From positions 1-27,054 of IMG/VR virus record IMGVR_UViG_3300032050_015224: a stretch of DNA of 27,054 bases. One strand, 5' to 3'. Origin of the DNA: a virus. Below are positions 1 to 8,118 of the stretch, piece by piece. Positions within the stretch are counted from its first letter, which is position 1; each line of letters starts with the position of its first letter. The notes beneath the pieces were generated by a model. That model was not told the DNA's origin and ran no database searches. It saw nothing but the letters and a program-made list of their open reading frames with translations. Both the position numbers and the translations under genes were made by a program.

Positions 1-2
1 CA

Positions 3-128
3 AGGGGATCAATCAGATTGATATACAACTTCATAACTGAAAATCAGTACCTAAGAAAGTATGCGTCAAAAGAGCACCACAAAGTGCTTCATGATTTGTA
101 CGAAAAAAGATTAAAGGATCTAAAATGA
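3..128 (+). CDS. 3' end of an unidentified gene (partial)
   Basis: An open frame enters from the left edge (first complete codon at base 3) and ends with TGA at 126-128. It gives 41 C-terminal residues, finishing EKRLKDLK. It overlaps the next start codon as ATGA, the same coupling used throughout this cluster, which supports it as the tail of a real upstream gene. The visible part is charged and probably helical, with no recognisable motif. By position it could be the tail of another sugar-cluster enzyme, but that is only inference. Confidence 0.6.
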   Translation, partial: RGSIRLIYNFITENQYLRKYASKEHHKVLHDLYEKRLKDLK

Positions 129-1153
129 AAATTTGTGTACTTGGGGCAGGTAAAAGAATCCACGAAATGTATGGGCCTGTCACAAAAACAATGCCAAATC
201 TTGAGATTTGTGGGTTCTGGAACCGTGATCACCACAAGGGGGACCTTGTTGCTAAGACATGGGGGTGGAAAAGATACACTGACATCGATTTAATGATCTC
301 TGAGAACCGGCCTGACGCACTTTTAGTTGTGATAAACTCATCCGCCATAAAATCAGTCGTGCTGAGTTGTATCAAGTACGGAATTCCTATCATCATGGAA
401 ACTCCTGTGTGGGACTCTGAGATACATGATGCATCGTCTGATGCAGGCGTAAAGGTTTTTGTAAACGAGCAAACGCCGTTTCTTCCTTGCGAAGAATTTA
501 AGATGACTTTGCTGAATTCAGGCCTTTTCGGGCAGCCAACCGTAGTAATGAATGATTGTCGAACGTTTGAGTATCACGGAATCTCTCAACTCAGAAGATA
601 TATTGGGTTTGAAAAACAGCCAGTTGAAGTTGTGGGCTCGAGCGTCCCGCACTACCCAGTCTCGTATACCGACAACAACGGAATGATCTCAAATCAAACA
701 GAAGGTTGGGATTTTGGTGTCATCAAGTTTTCATCAGGTCAGACTGCAGTCTATAACTTTAGTTCAATTTACAATCGAGCTAAGTTTAGAAAACCACGGT
801 CAATGAGGATTTATTGTACAAGAGGTACAATAACAAATGATGATAACGTATTTGAGATACACAGATTGGGCGATTCTCATGACACAGAGAAGATTGATGT
901 TAATGTTGTAGGTGAATACATGAGTACAAAAGAAATATCTGCAGTTATTTCAGGTCGCCAGTTCAGATGGGCAAAAGATGATGAAATTGGTCATTTAAAT
1001 GACCAGCAAGTTGCCGTGAGAGAGATTTTTACGCAAAACATTAATGCGATTAAATCAAATACAGACGGCTACACGTGCAAATCTGCTTACATGGACGTGA
1101 ATCTATTGTTTGCAATTAGGCAGAGTGGGGCTCAAAGAAGGTTTTTTTACTGA
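125..1153 (+). CDS. Gfo/Idh/MocA-like oxidoreductase with altered EKP motif
   Basis: The 342-residue protein starts with a Rossmann fold (VLGAGKR, residues 5-11) and has the two-domain layout and length of Gfo/Idh/MocA NAD(P)-dependent sugar oxidoreductases. These usually act on nucleotide sugars, for example in making 3-keto or amino sugars. The family's hallmark EKP motif is expected at the end of the Rossmann half; here the matching place (residues 91-94) reads METP, so the usual catalytic lysine is a threonine. It may have lost classical dehydrogenase activity or use another residue. The ATG overlaps the upstream stop and the TGA overlaps the next ATG (TGATG), placing it in the glycan operon. 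Fold assignment is fairly firm; the substrate is unknown. Confidence 0.7.
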   Translation: MKICVLGAGKRIHEMYGPVTKTMPNLEICGFWNRDHHKGDLVAKTWGWKRYTDIDLMISENRPDALLVVINSSAIKSVVLSCIKYGIPIIMETPVWDSEIHDASSDAGVKVFVNEQTPFLPCEEFKMTLLNSGLFGQPTVVMNDCRTFEYHGISQLRRYIGFEKQPVEVVGSSVPHYPVSYTDNNGMISNQTEGWDFGVIKFSSGQTAVYNFSSIYNRAKFRKPRSMRIYCTRGTITNDDNVFEIHRLGDSHDTEKIDVNVVGEYMSTKEISAVISGRQFRWAKDDEIGHLNDQQVAVREIFTQNINAIKSNTDGYTCKSAYMDVNLLFAIRQSGAQRRFFY

Positions 1154-2061
1154 TGAAAGTTTTCATTTTACCCCCAGGCGAAGACTGGATTGTTGACAGA
1201 TTTGTCAAAGAGTGGTATTCAGATAATGCTGAAATTAGCACTTATAATGTGCTTGAGGCAGACGTAATTTGGTTATTGGCTGATTGGTGTTGGAATCAAC
1301 TTCCGTATGATCTTTTGCGATCAAAACATGTCATCACAACGGTTCATCACATAGTTCCTGAAAAGTTTTCAGAAAAAGAAAGACAAGATTTTCAAAAACG
1401 TGATCAGGTCACAGACCTTTACCATGTATACAACGAAAAAACTTTTGAATTTGTCAAAAGTCTAACAAGTAAAAATATCAAACTTGTCCACTATTGGGCA
1501 AATCAAAACATATGGAAAAAAACTGGTTCAAAGTCTAGTCTTAGACTAAAGTATGATCTTCCTGCAGATAAGTTTTTGATTGGCTCTTTTCAAAGAGATA
1601 CCGAAGGATTTGATTTAATCAGTCCCAAGCTAGAGAAAGGCCCTGATTTATTTGTTGATTTTGTTGAGCACAAAAGCTCTATCTCTGTACCAAGAGACAT
1701 TCACGTTGTTTTAGCAGGTTGGCGACGTCAATATGTCATAAAAAGACTTCAAGATGCAAAAATAAGCTTTTCTTACTTTGAAAGACCCTCTCATGAAGTT
1801 ATTAATGACTTATATCAGTGTTTAGACTTGTATCCAATATCTGCACGATGTGAGGGTGGCCCACAAGCATTGATTGAGTGTGGGTTATTAAGGGTTCCTG
1901 TTGTCTCGAGAGATGTAGGAATTTCAAGACAAGTGCTGCCTGACACTGCGATAAACAATGATTTAAGATTGGCGGAACCTGAAATACCGCATGTAACAGA
2001 CTGGTTATTACCGTTAGGTTATAAACCTTACATCGAAATGATTAATTTACTAACACCATGA
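1153..2061 (+). CDS. GT4-like glycosyltransferase (GT-B fold)
   Basis: This 302-residue protein is a probable cytoplasmic glycosyltransferase of the GT-B fold. The C-terminal half has the nucleotide-sugar site of family GT4: the EX7E pattern in ARCEGGPQALIECG (E234 and E242), followed by LRVPVVSRDVG, the usual 'G.PVV....G' stretch. GSFQRDTEGFD (about 144-154) fits the start of the second Rossmann domain. There is no signal peptide or membrane segment. It is shorter than typical GT4 enzymes (about 350-400 residues), mostly in the N-terminal acceptor-binding half. It is coupled to both neighbours by overlapping start and stop codons. Donor and acceptor cannot be read from the sequence. Confidence 0.78.
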   Translation: MKVFILPPGEDWIVDRFVKEWYSDNAEISTYNVLEADVIWLLADWCWNQLPYDLLRSKHVITTVHHIVPEKFSEKERQDFQKRDQVTDLYHVYNEKTFEFVKSLTSKNIKLVHYWANQNIWKKTGSKSSLRLKYDLPADKFLIGSFQRDTEGFDLISPKLEKGPDLFVDFVEHKSSISVPRDIHVVLAGWRRQYVIKRLQDAKISFSYFERPSHEVINDLYQCLDLYPISARCEGGPQALIECGLLRVPVVSRDVGISRQVLPDTAINNDLRLAEPEIPHVTDWLLPLGYKPYIEMINLLTP

Positions 2062-2993
2062 AAATATTTTTTAACAGAAAATTCAGACGTACTCCTTGGG
2101 GCGGCGGTGTTCATTTTGTCACAGGCTTTGCAGATTATTTGACAAAGTTGGGGCATCAGGTGACAAATGAATATCACCCAGACGTTGACATCATATTCAT
2201 GGTCGATCCACGTGATGATGAAGGTTTTGGTGACATAAATCAACTGTTGCAATTTAAACACCATTTAAAAAGCAGCGGAAAGAACGTAAAAGTCGTACAT
2301 CGAATCAACGATAGCGACATTCCAAGAGGCACCAATTTTTTGGTGGATCTCAATATCAGGGCGAATGCTGCGATTGCGGATGAAACCATCTTCATAAGCG
2401 AATGGTTGCAAAAACACTATCAGGAAAAGGGATTCAGGAAAGACTCTTACGTAATCAGAAACGGTACGAATCTGTACCACTTCAATCCACTAGGTAAGCC
2501 TGAAAAAGAAGATAATGTTGTCAAGGTTGTGACTCATCACTGGTCTGACAATTACAACAAGGGATTTGACTCATATATTGAACTTGACAAAGTAATATCA
2601 GGTAGGAAAGACATTGAGTTCACGTACATCGGTCGGTACTACAAGGACTACGTACCACAAAACACAAAGGTCATTTCGCCTTTATATGGAAAAGAATTGG
2701 GGAATGAGTTAAAGAAACACGATGTGTACGTCACCGCCGCCCGTTGGGAGGCCTGTGGAATGCATCACATTGAGGCGGCTGCATGTGGGCTACCGGTTGC
2801 ATATCACAAAGATGGTGGTGGAATCGTGGAAATGTGCAAAAACTACGGAATTCAATTTGGCTCTCCTGATGACGTGTTGAACACAGTGTTTAAAGTGTTT
2901 GAACAGAGAAAAAAACTGACGTCAAAAATAGATGCTGAATCTTTAAATTCAGTTTCCTCTTTCAATTCATACCTTAGAATCATGGAAAAATGA
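2058..2993 (+). CDS. GT4-like glycosyltransferase
   Basis: The 311-residue product is a second GT-B glycosyltransferase. It has a glycine-rich N-terminal loop (PWGGGVHF, 13-20) of the kind that contacts the donor phosphate in GT4 enzymes. A clear EX7E motif lies at E231/E239 (ARWEACGMHHIEAAACGLP), followed by a GGG loop at 253-255. VIRNGTNLYHFNP (132-144) matches the family's 'v.pNGvd...F.p' linker between domains. Start ATG overlaps the preceding stop (ATGA) and its own stop overlaps the next start. It is not an obvious copy of the gene just upstream: outside the EX7E region the two differ widely. Sugar specificity is unknown. Confidence 0.8.
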   Translation: MKIFFNRKFRRTPWGGGVHFVTGFADYLTKLGHQVTNEYHPDVDIIFMVDPRDDEGFGDINQLLQFKHHLKSSGKNVKVVHRINDSDIPRGTNFLVDLNIRANAAIADETIFISEWLQKHYQEKGFRKDSYVIRNGTNLYHFNPLGKPEKEDNVVKVVTHHWSDNYNKGFDSYIELDKVISGRKDIEFTYIGRYYKDYVPQNTKVISPLYGKELGNELKKHDVYVTAARWEACGMHHIEAAACGLPVAYHKDGGGIVEMCKNYGIQFGSPDDVLNTVFKVFEQRKKLTSKIDAESLNSVSSFNSYLRIMEK

Positions 2994-3925
2994 AGCTCAT
3001 ACTCATCACCCCAGATAGAAAACGAGATTACACCGCTGAGTGTGTCATCGAAGGTTTCAAAAAATTAAACTGCGAATTGTATGCATCGGACGTCGGTAAC
3101 GGAATCACAGAGTCGTGCGCTGATGAAGTCTTGAGACTCGAGTTACACGACGCAGATGCAATCGTGTATTTTTTTGGAAAAGTGAGAGACAACAAGCCAC
3201 CCAAGCATCACTTATTTGCAGACATAAATGACGTAAAAAAAGTCTATGTCGACGGAAGTGAATGGACAAACACGGGTTATCCAGAACAGAATCAGATGAA
3301 AGCCTCGCTAGTCTGCCCAAGAATGAGGCGAGGCGCTCACTGGATAAATGAACCAATGTTACAGGCTGTCGATTTTTACTTTAAACGAGAGACATATCCT
3401 GAAGACTTAAACAAGGGAATCACACCCCTACCTTTTGGTATGATGGACAGGCACATCACCCCTGACTTTGAAAAGGACATAGATGTGTTCTGTGTGTTTG
3501 GTCAAACAGCAACAGGCCTAAGAGAACCGATTTTTCGCAGACTTCAAGAACTTTCTCGGTCTTCGAACTACAAGATCTGTGTGGGAAACTCCCTGAATCC
3601 GGAGGAATACAAGAGCATGATCTCACGCTCTCGGATTGTGATTGATGCATGGGGAGGCGGAGACAACTGCGACAGGTTCTATGAAGCAGTCGGAGCAAAA
3701 TCGTGCTGCTTGTACCAAAAGTACCAAACAATCGTTCCCAATCCTTTCCTCAACATGGAGCATGCAGTCACATATTCTGACATGAATGAATTTGAGGTAA
3801 AGTTGCAATTGTTGCTAAGGGACTCATATTTGTCTCGAAAAATAGGCGTAGCTGGATTTAATCACGCCTTGGGACATCACACCTCTATCAAACGTGCACA
3901 AGAAATAACAAACAAGCTGGGGTAA
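2990..3925 (+). CDS. GT-B type glycosyltransferase-like protein
   Basis: This 311-residue protein looks like a GT-B glycosyltransferase of the CgeB/'group 1_2' kind. The supporting stretch is EEYKSMISRSRIVIDAWGGG (about 205-224) followed by RFYEAVGAKSCCLYQ (229-243), the usual layout in which a group of 'storms' of small residues is followed by an E-A-G-A segment that binds the nucleotide. The C-terminal tail (280-311) is the typical helical cap ending in a His-rich segment. No EX7E pair is present. The base composition here and in the next two genes is visibly richer in G and C than in the genes from about 5500 to 8100. Function as a transferase is likely but not certain. Confidence 0.62.
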   Translation: MKLILITPDRKRDYTAECVIEGFKKLNCELYASDVGNGITESCADEVLRLELHDADAIVYFFGKVRDNKPPKHHLFADINDVKKVYVDGSEWTNTGYPEQNQMKASLVCPRMRRGAHWINEPMLQAVDFYFKRETYPEDLNKGITPLPFGMMDRHITPDFEKDIDVFCVFGQTATGLREPIFRRLQELSRSSNYKICVGNSLNPEEYKSMISRSRIVIDAWGGGDNCDRFYEAVGAKSCCLYQKYQTIVPNPFLNMEHAVTYSDMNEFEVKLQLLLRDSYLSRKIGVAGFNHALGHHTSIKRAQEITNKLG

Positions 3926-3927
3926 AA

Positions 3928-4659
3928 ATGTCAAGGTTTGCAGTCATCACTTACACAACTTCAAAGTACAACGACGTCTGGCCCATGCACTTCGGTCAGC
4001 TTGACAGGCACCTTTGCGGCGCAAAGAGTTACGCGTTCTCTGACGAAGAGTCGAGGAAATTGTGGACTCACGACAATCACGAACTGATCACCTATAACAA
4101 TTCAGATCCATACTGGACGCAGTACACGAAATGTCTTGAATCAGTAAAGGAGGATTACGTCATCTATTCACAGGAGGACTTTATTCTTTTTTCTGACATC
4201 TTGGCAGACAAGATAGAGAAGTACGCAGACTTCCTGAACACCAGCAGTTATGATTACGTGCGATTGATACGTTGTGGATATCAGATGCCACTTGATAGAC
4301 ACGTGGTGGACGACCTCTATGAGGTTCACATGGAAAGTCGAGACGCATTTTCGATGCAGGCCACGTTATGGAAAAAAGACTCTCTCAGAAAGTTGTACGA
4401 ACACGTCAAATCTCAAAAGTGGCTTGAGTCAGAGGAATGGAACAATGGTGCACGTGAGCTCGGGATCAAAGGCACCATGATATACAATGGAGAGCCTAAA
4501 GTCGCCAGAAGCGCTCACTACGATTCAATCGTGTACCCCTACGTGTGCACTGCGATAAATAAAGGGAAGTGGAACGTGGATCAATATCCTGAAGTGATGA
4601 GAAGCATGTTCCTGACATACAACATCAACCCAGCAGTGAGGGGGATCAGGATTAGATGA
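3928..4659 (+). CDS. putative GT-A-like glycosyltransferase
   Basis: The 243-residue protein begins two bases after the previous stop and overlaps the next start by four. It resembles small GT-A-like proteins from polysaccharide clusters: a beta-strand ending in acidic residues, YVIYSQEDFILF (77-88), takes the place where GT-A enzymes carry a metal-binding DXD. RLIRCGY and FSMQATLWKK further on match the usual acceptor-side strands of such proteins. No membrane segment is visible. I do not recognise a named family, and the metal-site reading (QEDF, 82-85) is inference from pattern and context. A GGGG-rich leader just before the ATG may serve as a ribosome site. Confidence 0.5.
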   Translation: MSRFAVITYTTSKYNDVWPMHFGQLDRHLCGAKSYAFSDEESRKLWTHDNHELITYNNSDPYWTQYTKCLESVKEDYVIYSQEDFILFSDILADKIEKYADFLNTSSYDYVRLIRCGYQMPLDRHVVDDLYEVHMESRDAFSMQATLWKKDSLRKLYEHVKSQKWLESEEWNNGARELGIKGTMIYNGEPKVARSAHYDSIVYPYVCTAINKGKWNVDQYPEVMRSMFLTYNINPAVRGIRIR

Positions 4660-5459
4660 AGATATTCAGCCTCATATTTGATTACAACATCGCAAAGATG
4701 CAACAGACCGGTCGACCTTGGGCCAACACAGCATACAAGAACAAGGATTATATTTTTACATATTCAGCGGCATCTATCGCCACCTTTCTACATCACAATC
4801 CTCACCTACCATATGAGATCTTGACTGACGATGTCAACCTGTTGGATGAAAAATTGTCATCGTATAAGGTTGATAGGCGCAACTTGTCGATTGTTGATGC
4901 AACAAAACTCATCGATGAATGGACGCAGCACTGGTACTGCTTCTGGCCACTCATTCAAGTATTTGATCATCAATTGAAAAGTAACGACAGCGTGCTTAAG
5001 CTTGACAACGACCTCACGTGCCTGAAGCCAATAGATGACCTATTAAAGCACGACGGTGCAATCGTGTGGAAGAAAGAAAGGTTGTGTGCAAACGGACGTG
5101 ATTACTGGGGCGAGAAGCTTGCGGCGCGTGGAGCTTTCGGCACTGATCAATTCTTCATCTACAACACGGGCACGTGGGGACTGTCAAGCAAGTGGAATGA
5201 TGTCGCAAGGCAGATACCTGAGTTTTGTGAAAAACTCATATCAGTGGACATCTCAAGTGTGAATAAGTTTCCTGAAAATCCGTCCCTTGTCTCAAAAGTA
5301 TTCAATACAAGCGATCAGGTCGCAAACTGCTACTTTCTCCACAAGAATGACGTGCCTGTCATGGAGTCGACTGAGTGGTTTGAGCACCATTGTTACAGCT
5401 ATGACGCAAAGAAAGATTGCATAATTCGCGCATCTCATCTGAAAAAGGCCACAACATGA
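4656..5459 (+). CDS. GT-A glycosyltransferase-like protein (GT8/GT32 resemblance)
   Basis: This 267-residue protein shows a classical DXD metal site, LKLDNDLTCLKPIDDLL (115-131), in which D117-N118-D119 would bind the divalent metal and the sugar nucleotide. Downstream, FFIYNTGTWGLS (166-177) matches the 'fNSG' segment of GT8-like enzymes. The N-terminal part has an alternating strand/helix pattern with YEILTDDV (53-60), like the first GT-A strands. The gene is flanked by ATGA overlaps on both sides. The DXD pattern and layout make glycosyl transfer likely; the specific family and sugar are not certain. Confidence 0.62.
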   Translation: MKIFSLIFDYNIAKMQQTGRPWANTAYKNKDYIFTYSAASIATFLHHNPHLPYEILTDDVNLLDEKLSSYKVDRRNLSIVDATKLIDEWTQHWYCFWPLIQVFDHQLKSNDSVLKLDNDLTCLKPIDDLLKHDGAIVWKKERLCANGRDYWGEKLAARGAFGTDQFFIYNTGTWGLSSKWNDVARQIPEFCEKLISVDISSVNKFPENPSLVSKVFNTSDQVANCYFLHKNDVPVMESTEWFEHHCYSYDAKKDCIIRASHLKKATT

Positions 5460-6160
5460 AATTAACGTTTCTGACGTGCGCAAATGCAACGCACTTGAGT
5501 TCGCAGCAAAAAATACAAAATGAAATTTCTTTCATTATAAAAGATGACGATTTAAGCCATATTTCTTTTGATGAAAAACACTTAAATCTTGATCTTGAAT
5601 TTGTTAACAGCGATTTTTACCAAAATCACAAAGAAATTGCGCAATCCAAAAAAGGTGCAGGTTTTTGCATCTGGAAACCTTATTTCCTACAAAAATTATT
5701 AAACCAAGCAAGTGATGGCGATATTGTCATATATGTTGATAGCACAGATAGCATCACAAGTGATACAGTTAAATTTATCATTGATTATCTTATAAAAAAT
5801 GATACTTTTATTTTAGCGTGGCATCAAAACAAAAGCAAGAATAAAATTCTGGTATCTACTAAGCGTGAATGTCTAATTAAGATGAATTGTGATAACGATA
5901 AATATAAAAATGCTCAAATGATTGAGGCAGGCTTTTTGGTTGCTGTCGCGTCTAAGACAACAAAAGAAATAATAGATGAATGGTTAAATTTTTGCTGTGA
6001 AAAAGAATGTATCGTAGATGACATCATGACAGATGTTGCAAATTATCCAGAATACAAATTTAATCGATATGATCAAAGTGTGTTAAGTGTGTTGTTTGAA
6101 AAACACAAATTAACAAAATTACAACGAATACCTGGTATTAGGTTTAATGTGAGAGGTTGA
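5456..6160 (+). CDS. glycosyltransferase-like protein of the 'WKPY' type
   Basis: The preferred start is the ATG at 5456, which overlaps the upstream stop; an in-frame start at 5417 would run far into the neighbour. The 234-residue protein carries GAGFCIWKPYFLQKLL (67-82) and DGDIVIYVDS (87-96), a pairing seen in small proteins of surface-polysaccharide clusters where a 'WKPY' strand precedes a D-x-D-like acidic turn. NAQMIEAGFLVA and RYDQSVLSVL continue the same pattern. Composition changes sharply to AT-rich about 50 bases into the gene. A role as a GT-A-like transferase is likely from family resemblance; no catalytic proof is visible. Confidence 0.55.
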   Translation: MKLTFLTCANATHLSSQQKIQNEISFIIKDDDLSHISFDEKHLNLDLEFVNSDFYQNHKEIAQSKKGAGFCIWKPYFLQKLLNQASDGDIVIYVDSTDSITSDTVKFIIDYLIKNDTFILAWHQNKSKNKILVSTKRECLIKMNCDNDKYKNAQMIEAGFLVAVASKTTKEIIDEWLNFCCEKECIVDDIMTDVANYPEYKFNRYDQSVLSVLFEKHKLTKLQRIPGIRFNVRG

Positions 6161-6161
6161 A

Positions 6162-6743
6162 ATGAAATATTTCATAGATTGCGGAACTTATTTTTTTCAA
6201 GGTCTTAAAGAATTTGAAAAGAAATATCGTTTTGACAATAATTGGATGGTTTATTCATTTGAGGCAAATCCTCATGTATTTAAGTCATCTCTTAATCACA
6301 GACCGACAGCAAAATATGAATTAATTCACGAAAATAAGGCTGTCTGGTGTGATGTTGGAAAAATAAAAATTCATTGTGAGGGAGCAAATTTGGCCGGTTG
6401 TTCATCTACGGTTCTTTCAGCTCCTCCTCCTACTGATAAAACCTGGAAATCTGTTCACAACTGGGCGGCGGTTGAGGATGTTGAGTGTTTACGTCTAAGC
6501 GATCTATTAAAGTCAATATCAAAAAATTCAGAAAAAGTAGTTGTTAAACTAGATATTGAGGGTGCTGAATTTGCCGTATTGAAAGACTTAATAGACACTG
6601 ATTCATTAAGCTATATAGACGATTTATATGTTGAATTTCACGAAAGATTTTTCATGGACAAAGAAGAAGATTATCGTGCCGTTAAATTAGACTTAATAGA
6701 AACCATAAAAAAAACTTGCAAGAATTTTGAGGTTTGGCGCTAA
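6162..6743 (+). CDS. FkbM-type SAM-dependent methyltransferase
   Basis: The 193-residue protein fits FkbM-family methyltransferases, which O-methylate sugars and other hydroxyl groups using S-adenosylmethionine. It starts directly in the SAM-binding fold: FIDCGTY (4-10) as motif I, YSFEANPHVF (31-40) with E34 as the ribose-binding acid, and the family signature VVKLDIEGAEFAVLKDL (127-143). A short helical C-terminus follows. It begins one base after the previous stop, with a GAGAGG stretch just upstream acting as a plausible ribosome site. Its position among glycosyltransferases suggests capping or decorating a glycan. The methylated position is unknown. Confidence 0.82.
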   Translation: MKYFIDCGTYFFQGLKEFEKKYRFDNNWMVYSFEANPHVFKSSLNHRPTAKYELIHENKAVWCDVGKIKIHCEGANLAGCSSTVLSAPPPTDKTWKSVHNWAAVEDVECLRLSDLLKSISKNSEKVVVKLDIEGAEFAVLKDLIDTDSLSYIDDLYVEFHERFFMDKEEDYRAVKLDLIETIKKTCKNFEVWR

Positions 6744-7525
6744 TGTTAAGTGTAGTCCTTACAATACACAATAAAGAAAATCTCGTTGAGCGTTGTCTTG
6801 GGTCTATTTTATCTTTGTCAAAAGATATGTCAGAATTAATAATTGTCTTAGATGGTTGTACTGACAATTCTCAATATTTGGTTGAAAAACGACTTGGAAA
6901 CTGCGACATTATTCATAAAGTAGTTTTTACAGACGACGTCTTTGAAACAAAGGCAAATAACGCAGGATTAAGAGAAGCAACCCAAAAATATGTTATACTT
7001 GTGCAAGATGACGTAGTTGTTGACGAATTAGGTTGGGACTCAAGGATAATAAAGCCCTTGCAAGTTTATGATGATATTTTTGCAGTTACGGCAAAAAATG
7101 CGCACAATAACTACTTGACCGGAAAAAAACCAGGCTCAGGACACGATCTTATCAAACATGGTGAAATTACTAACGGTCTTAAGGGCCCTCGTGATAGAAT
7201 CGAAATCAGAGATTCTGTAAACAGGGGACCGCTTGCACTTGATCGTGATAAGGCTTTATCGTTAAATTTTTTTGATGAAGTTTATGCACCTTTTGTTTGG
7301 GATGATCATGACATTTGCTACAGGGCAAAAGAAAAAGGCTGGTTTTGCGGCTCTTATTCAGTTAAATTTATTTCAGAAAAGCAATGGGGAACTACAAGAG
7401 AAAATCCAAAAAGTCATAGCGTTTGGAAAACCTCTAATGAAAAAAACCAAAAAATATTTTACGAAAGATATTACGATCTTTTGCTAAAGCCAAATAAAGA
7501 AACTCTGCACAGGACAGTAAAATGA
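6743..7525 (+). CDS. GT2 family glycosyltransferase
   Basis: The ATG at 6743 overlaps the upstream TAA (TAATG) and is preferred over an in-frame TTG nine bases earlier. The 260-residue protein begins VVLTIHNKENLVERCLGSIL (4-23), the classic GT2 opening. It has D37 for the nucleotide, VQDDVVV (87-93) as the DXD-like metal site, and WDDHDICYRAKEKGW (186-200), which corresponds to the ED/catalytic-base region. There is no membrane segment, so a soluble GT-A enzyme acting in the cytoplasm is expected. The donor sugar cannot be told. It ends with an ATGA overlap into a methyltransferase gene. Confidence 0.85.
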   Translation: MLSVVLTIHNKENLVERCLGSILSLSKDMSELIIVLDGCTDNSQYLVEKRLGNCDIIHKVVFTDDVFETKANNAGLREATQKYVILVQDDVVVDELGWDSRIIKPLQVYDDIFAVTAKNAHNNYLTGKKPGSGHDLIKHGEITNGLKGPRDRIEIRDSVNRGPLALDRDKALSLNFFDEVYAPFVWDDHDICYRAKEKGWFCGSYSVKFISEKQWGTTRENPKSHSVWKTSNEKNQKIFYERYYDLLLKPNKETLHRTVK

Positions 7526-8118
7526 CAAACTATTCACAGGCAAATCAAGATATTTTTGTTCTTGAAGTTTTTGATCATAAAAAAAATGGGACTTTTTTAG
7601 ACCTTGGGTGTAATGATCCCACCAATATTTCAAATACTTTTCTTCTAGAGTCTGAATACGGCTGGAATGGATCCTGTTATGATATAGATGAAAATTTCAT
7701 TAAAAGATTTCAGGGAAAAAGAAACTGTCATTTTGGAATAAAAGATTGCACTAATCTGCAACTTTCTGATTTTCAGAATTCATATTATGATTATTTGTCA
7801 TTAGACCTTGAGCCCGCATCAATAACCTTGAAATGTTTACAAAACATGCCATTTAACTCAATTGAATTTGGGGCTATAACATATGAACATGATGAATATA
7901 GATTTGGCAGCAAAATAAAAAATGAATCAAGAAAAATCTTTCTTGACCACGGATTTACTCTTTTATGCTCTGACGTTCATCACCATCACGCTGGTATAGA
8001 CTATAATTTTGAAGATTGGTATATTAATACCAAGTATGTTTCTTGGGAAAAAGTTAAACACTTACAAAGTGATGGTTTAAATCACCTACAGTTAAAAGCA
8101 AAATTCAGGGGGCAATAA
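7522..8118 (+). CDS. FkbM-like methyltransferase
   Basis: This 198-residue protein opens with SQANQDIFVLEVF (5-17), a conserved lead-in to many FkbM-like enzymes. It continues with GTFLDLGCNDP (23-33) as the SAM-binding motif I and SCYDIDENF (51-59) as motif II. YLSLDLEPAS (91-100) stands where the family normally has 'SLDVEGaE'; the final glycine is missing, a mild departure. HHHHAGIDYNFEDWY near the end is typical of the family tail. It is a second, only distantly similar FkbM-type gene within 1.4 kb of the one at 6162. Methylation of a sugar hydroxyl is the likely role; the exact target is unknown. Confidence 0.75.
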   Translation: MTNYSQANQDIFVLEVFDHKKNGTFLDLGCNDPTNISNTFLLESEYGWNGSCYDIDENFIKRFQGKRNCHFGIKDCTNLQLSDFQNSYYDYLSLDLEPASITLKCLQNMPFNSIEFGAITYEHDEYRFGSKIKNESRKIFLDHGFTLLCSDVHHHHAGIDYNFEDWYINTKYVSWEKVKHLQSDGLNHLQLKAKFRGQ

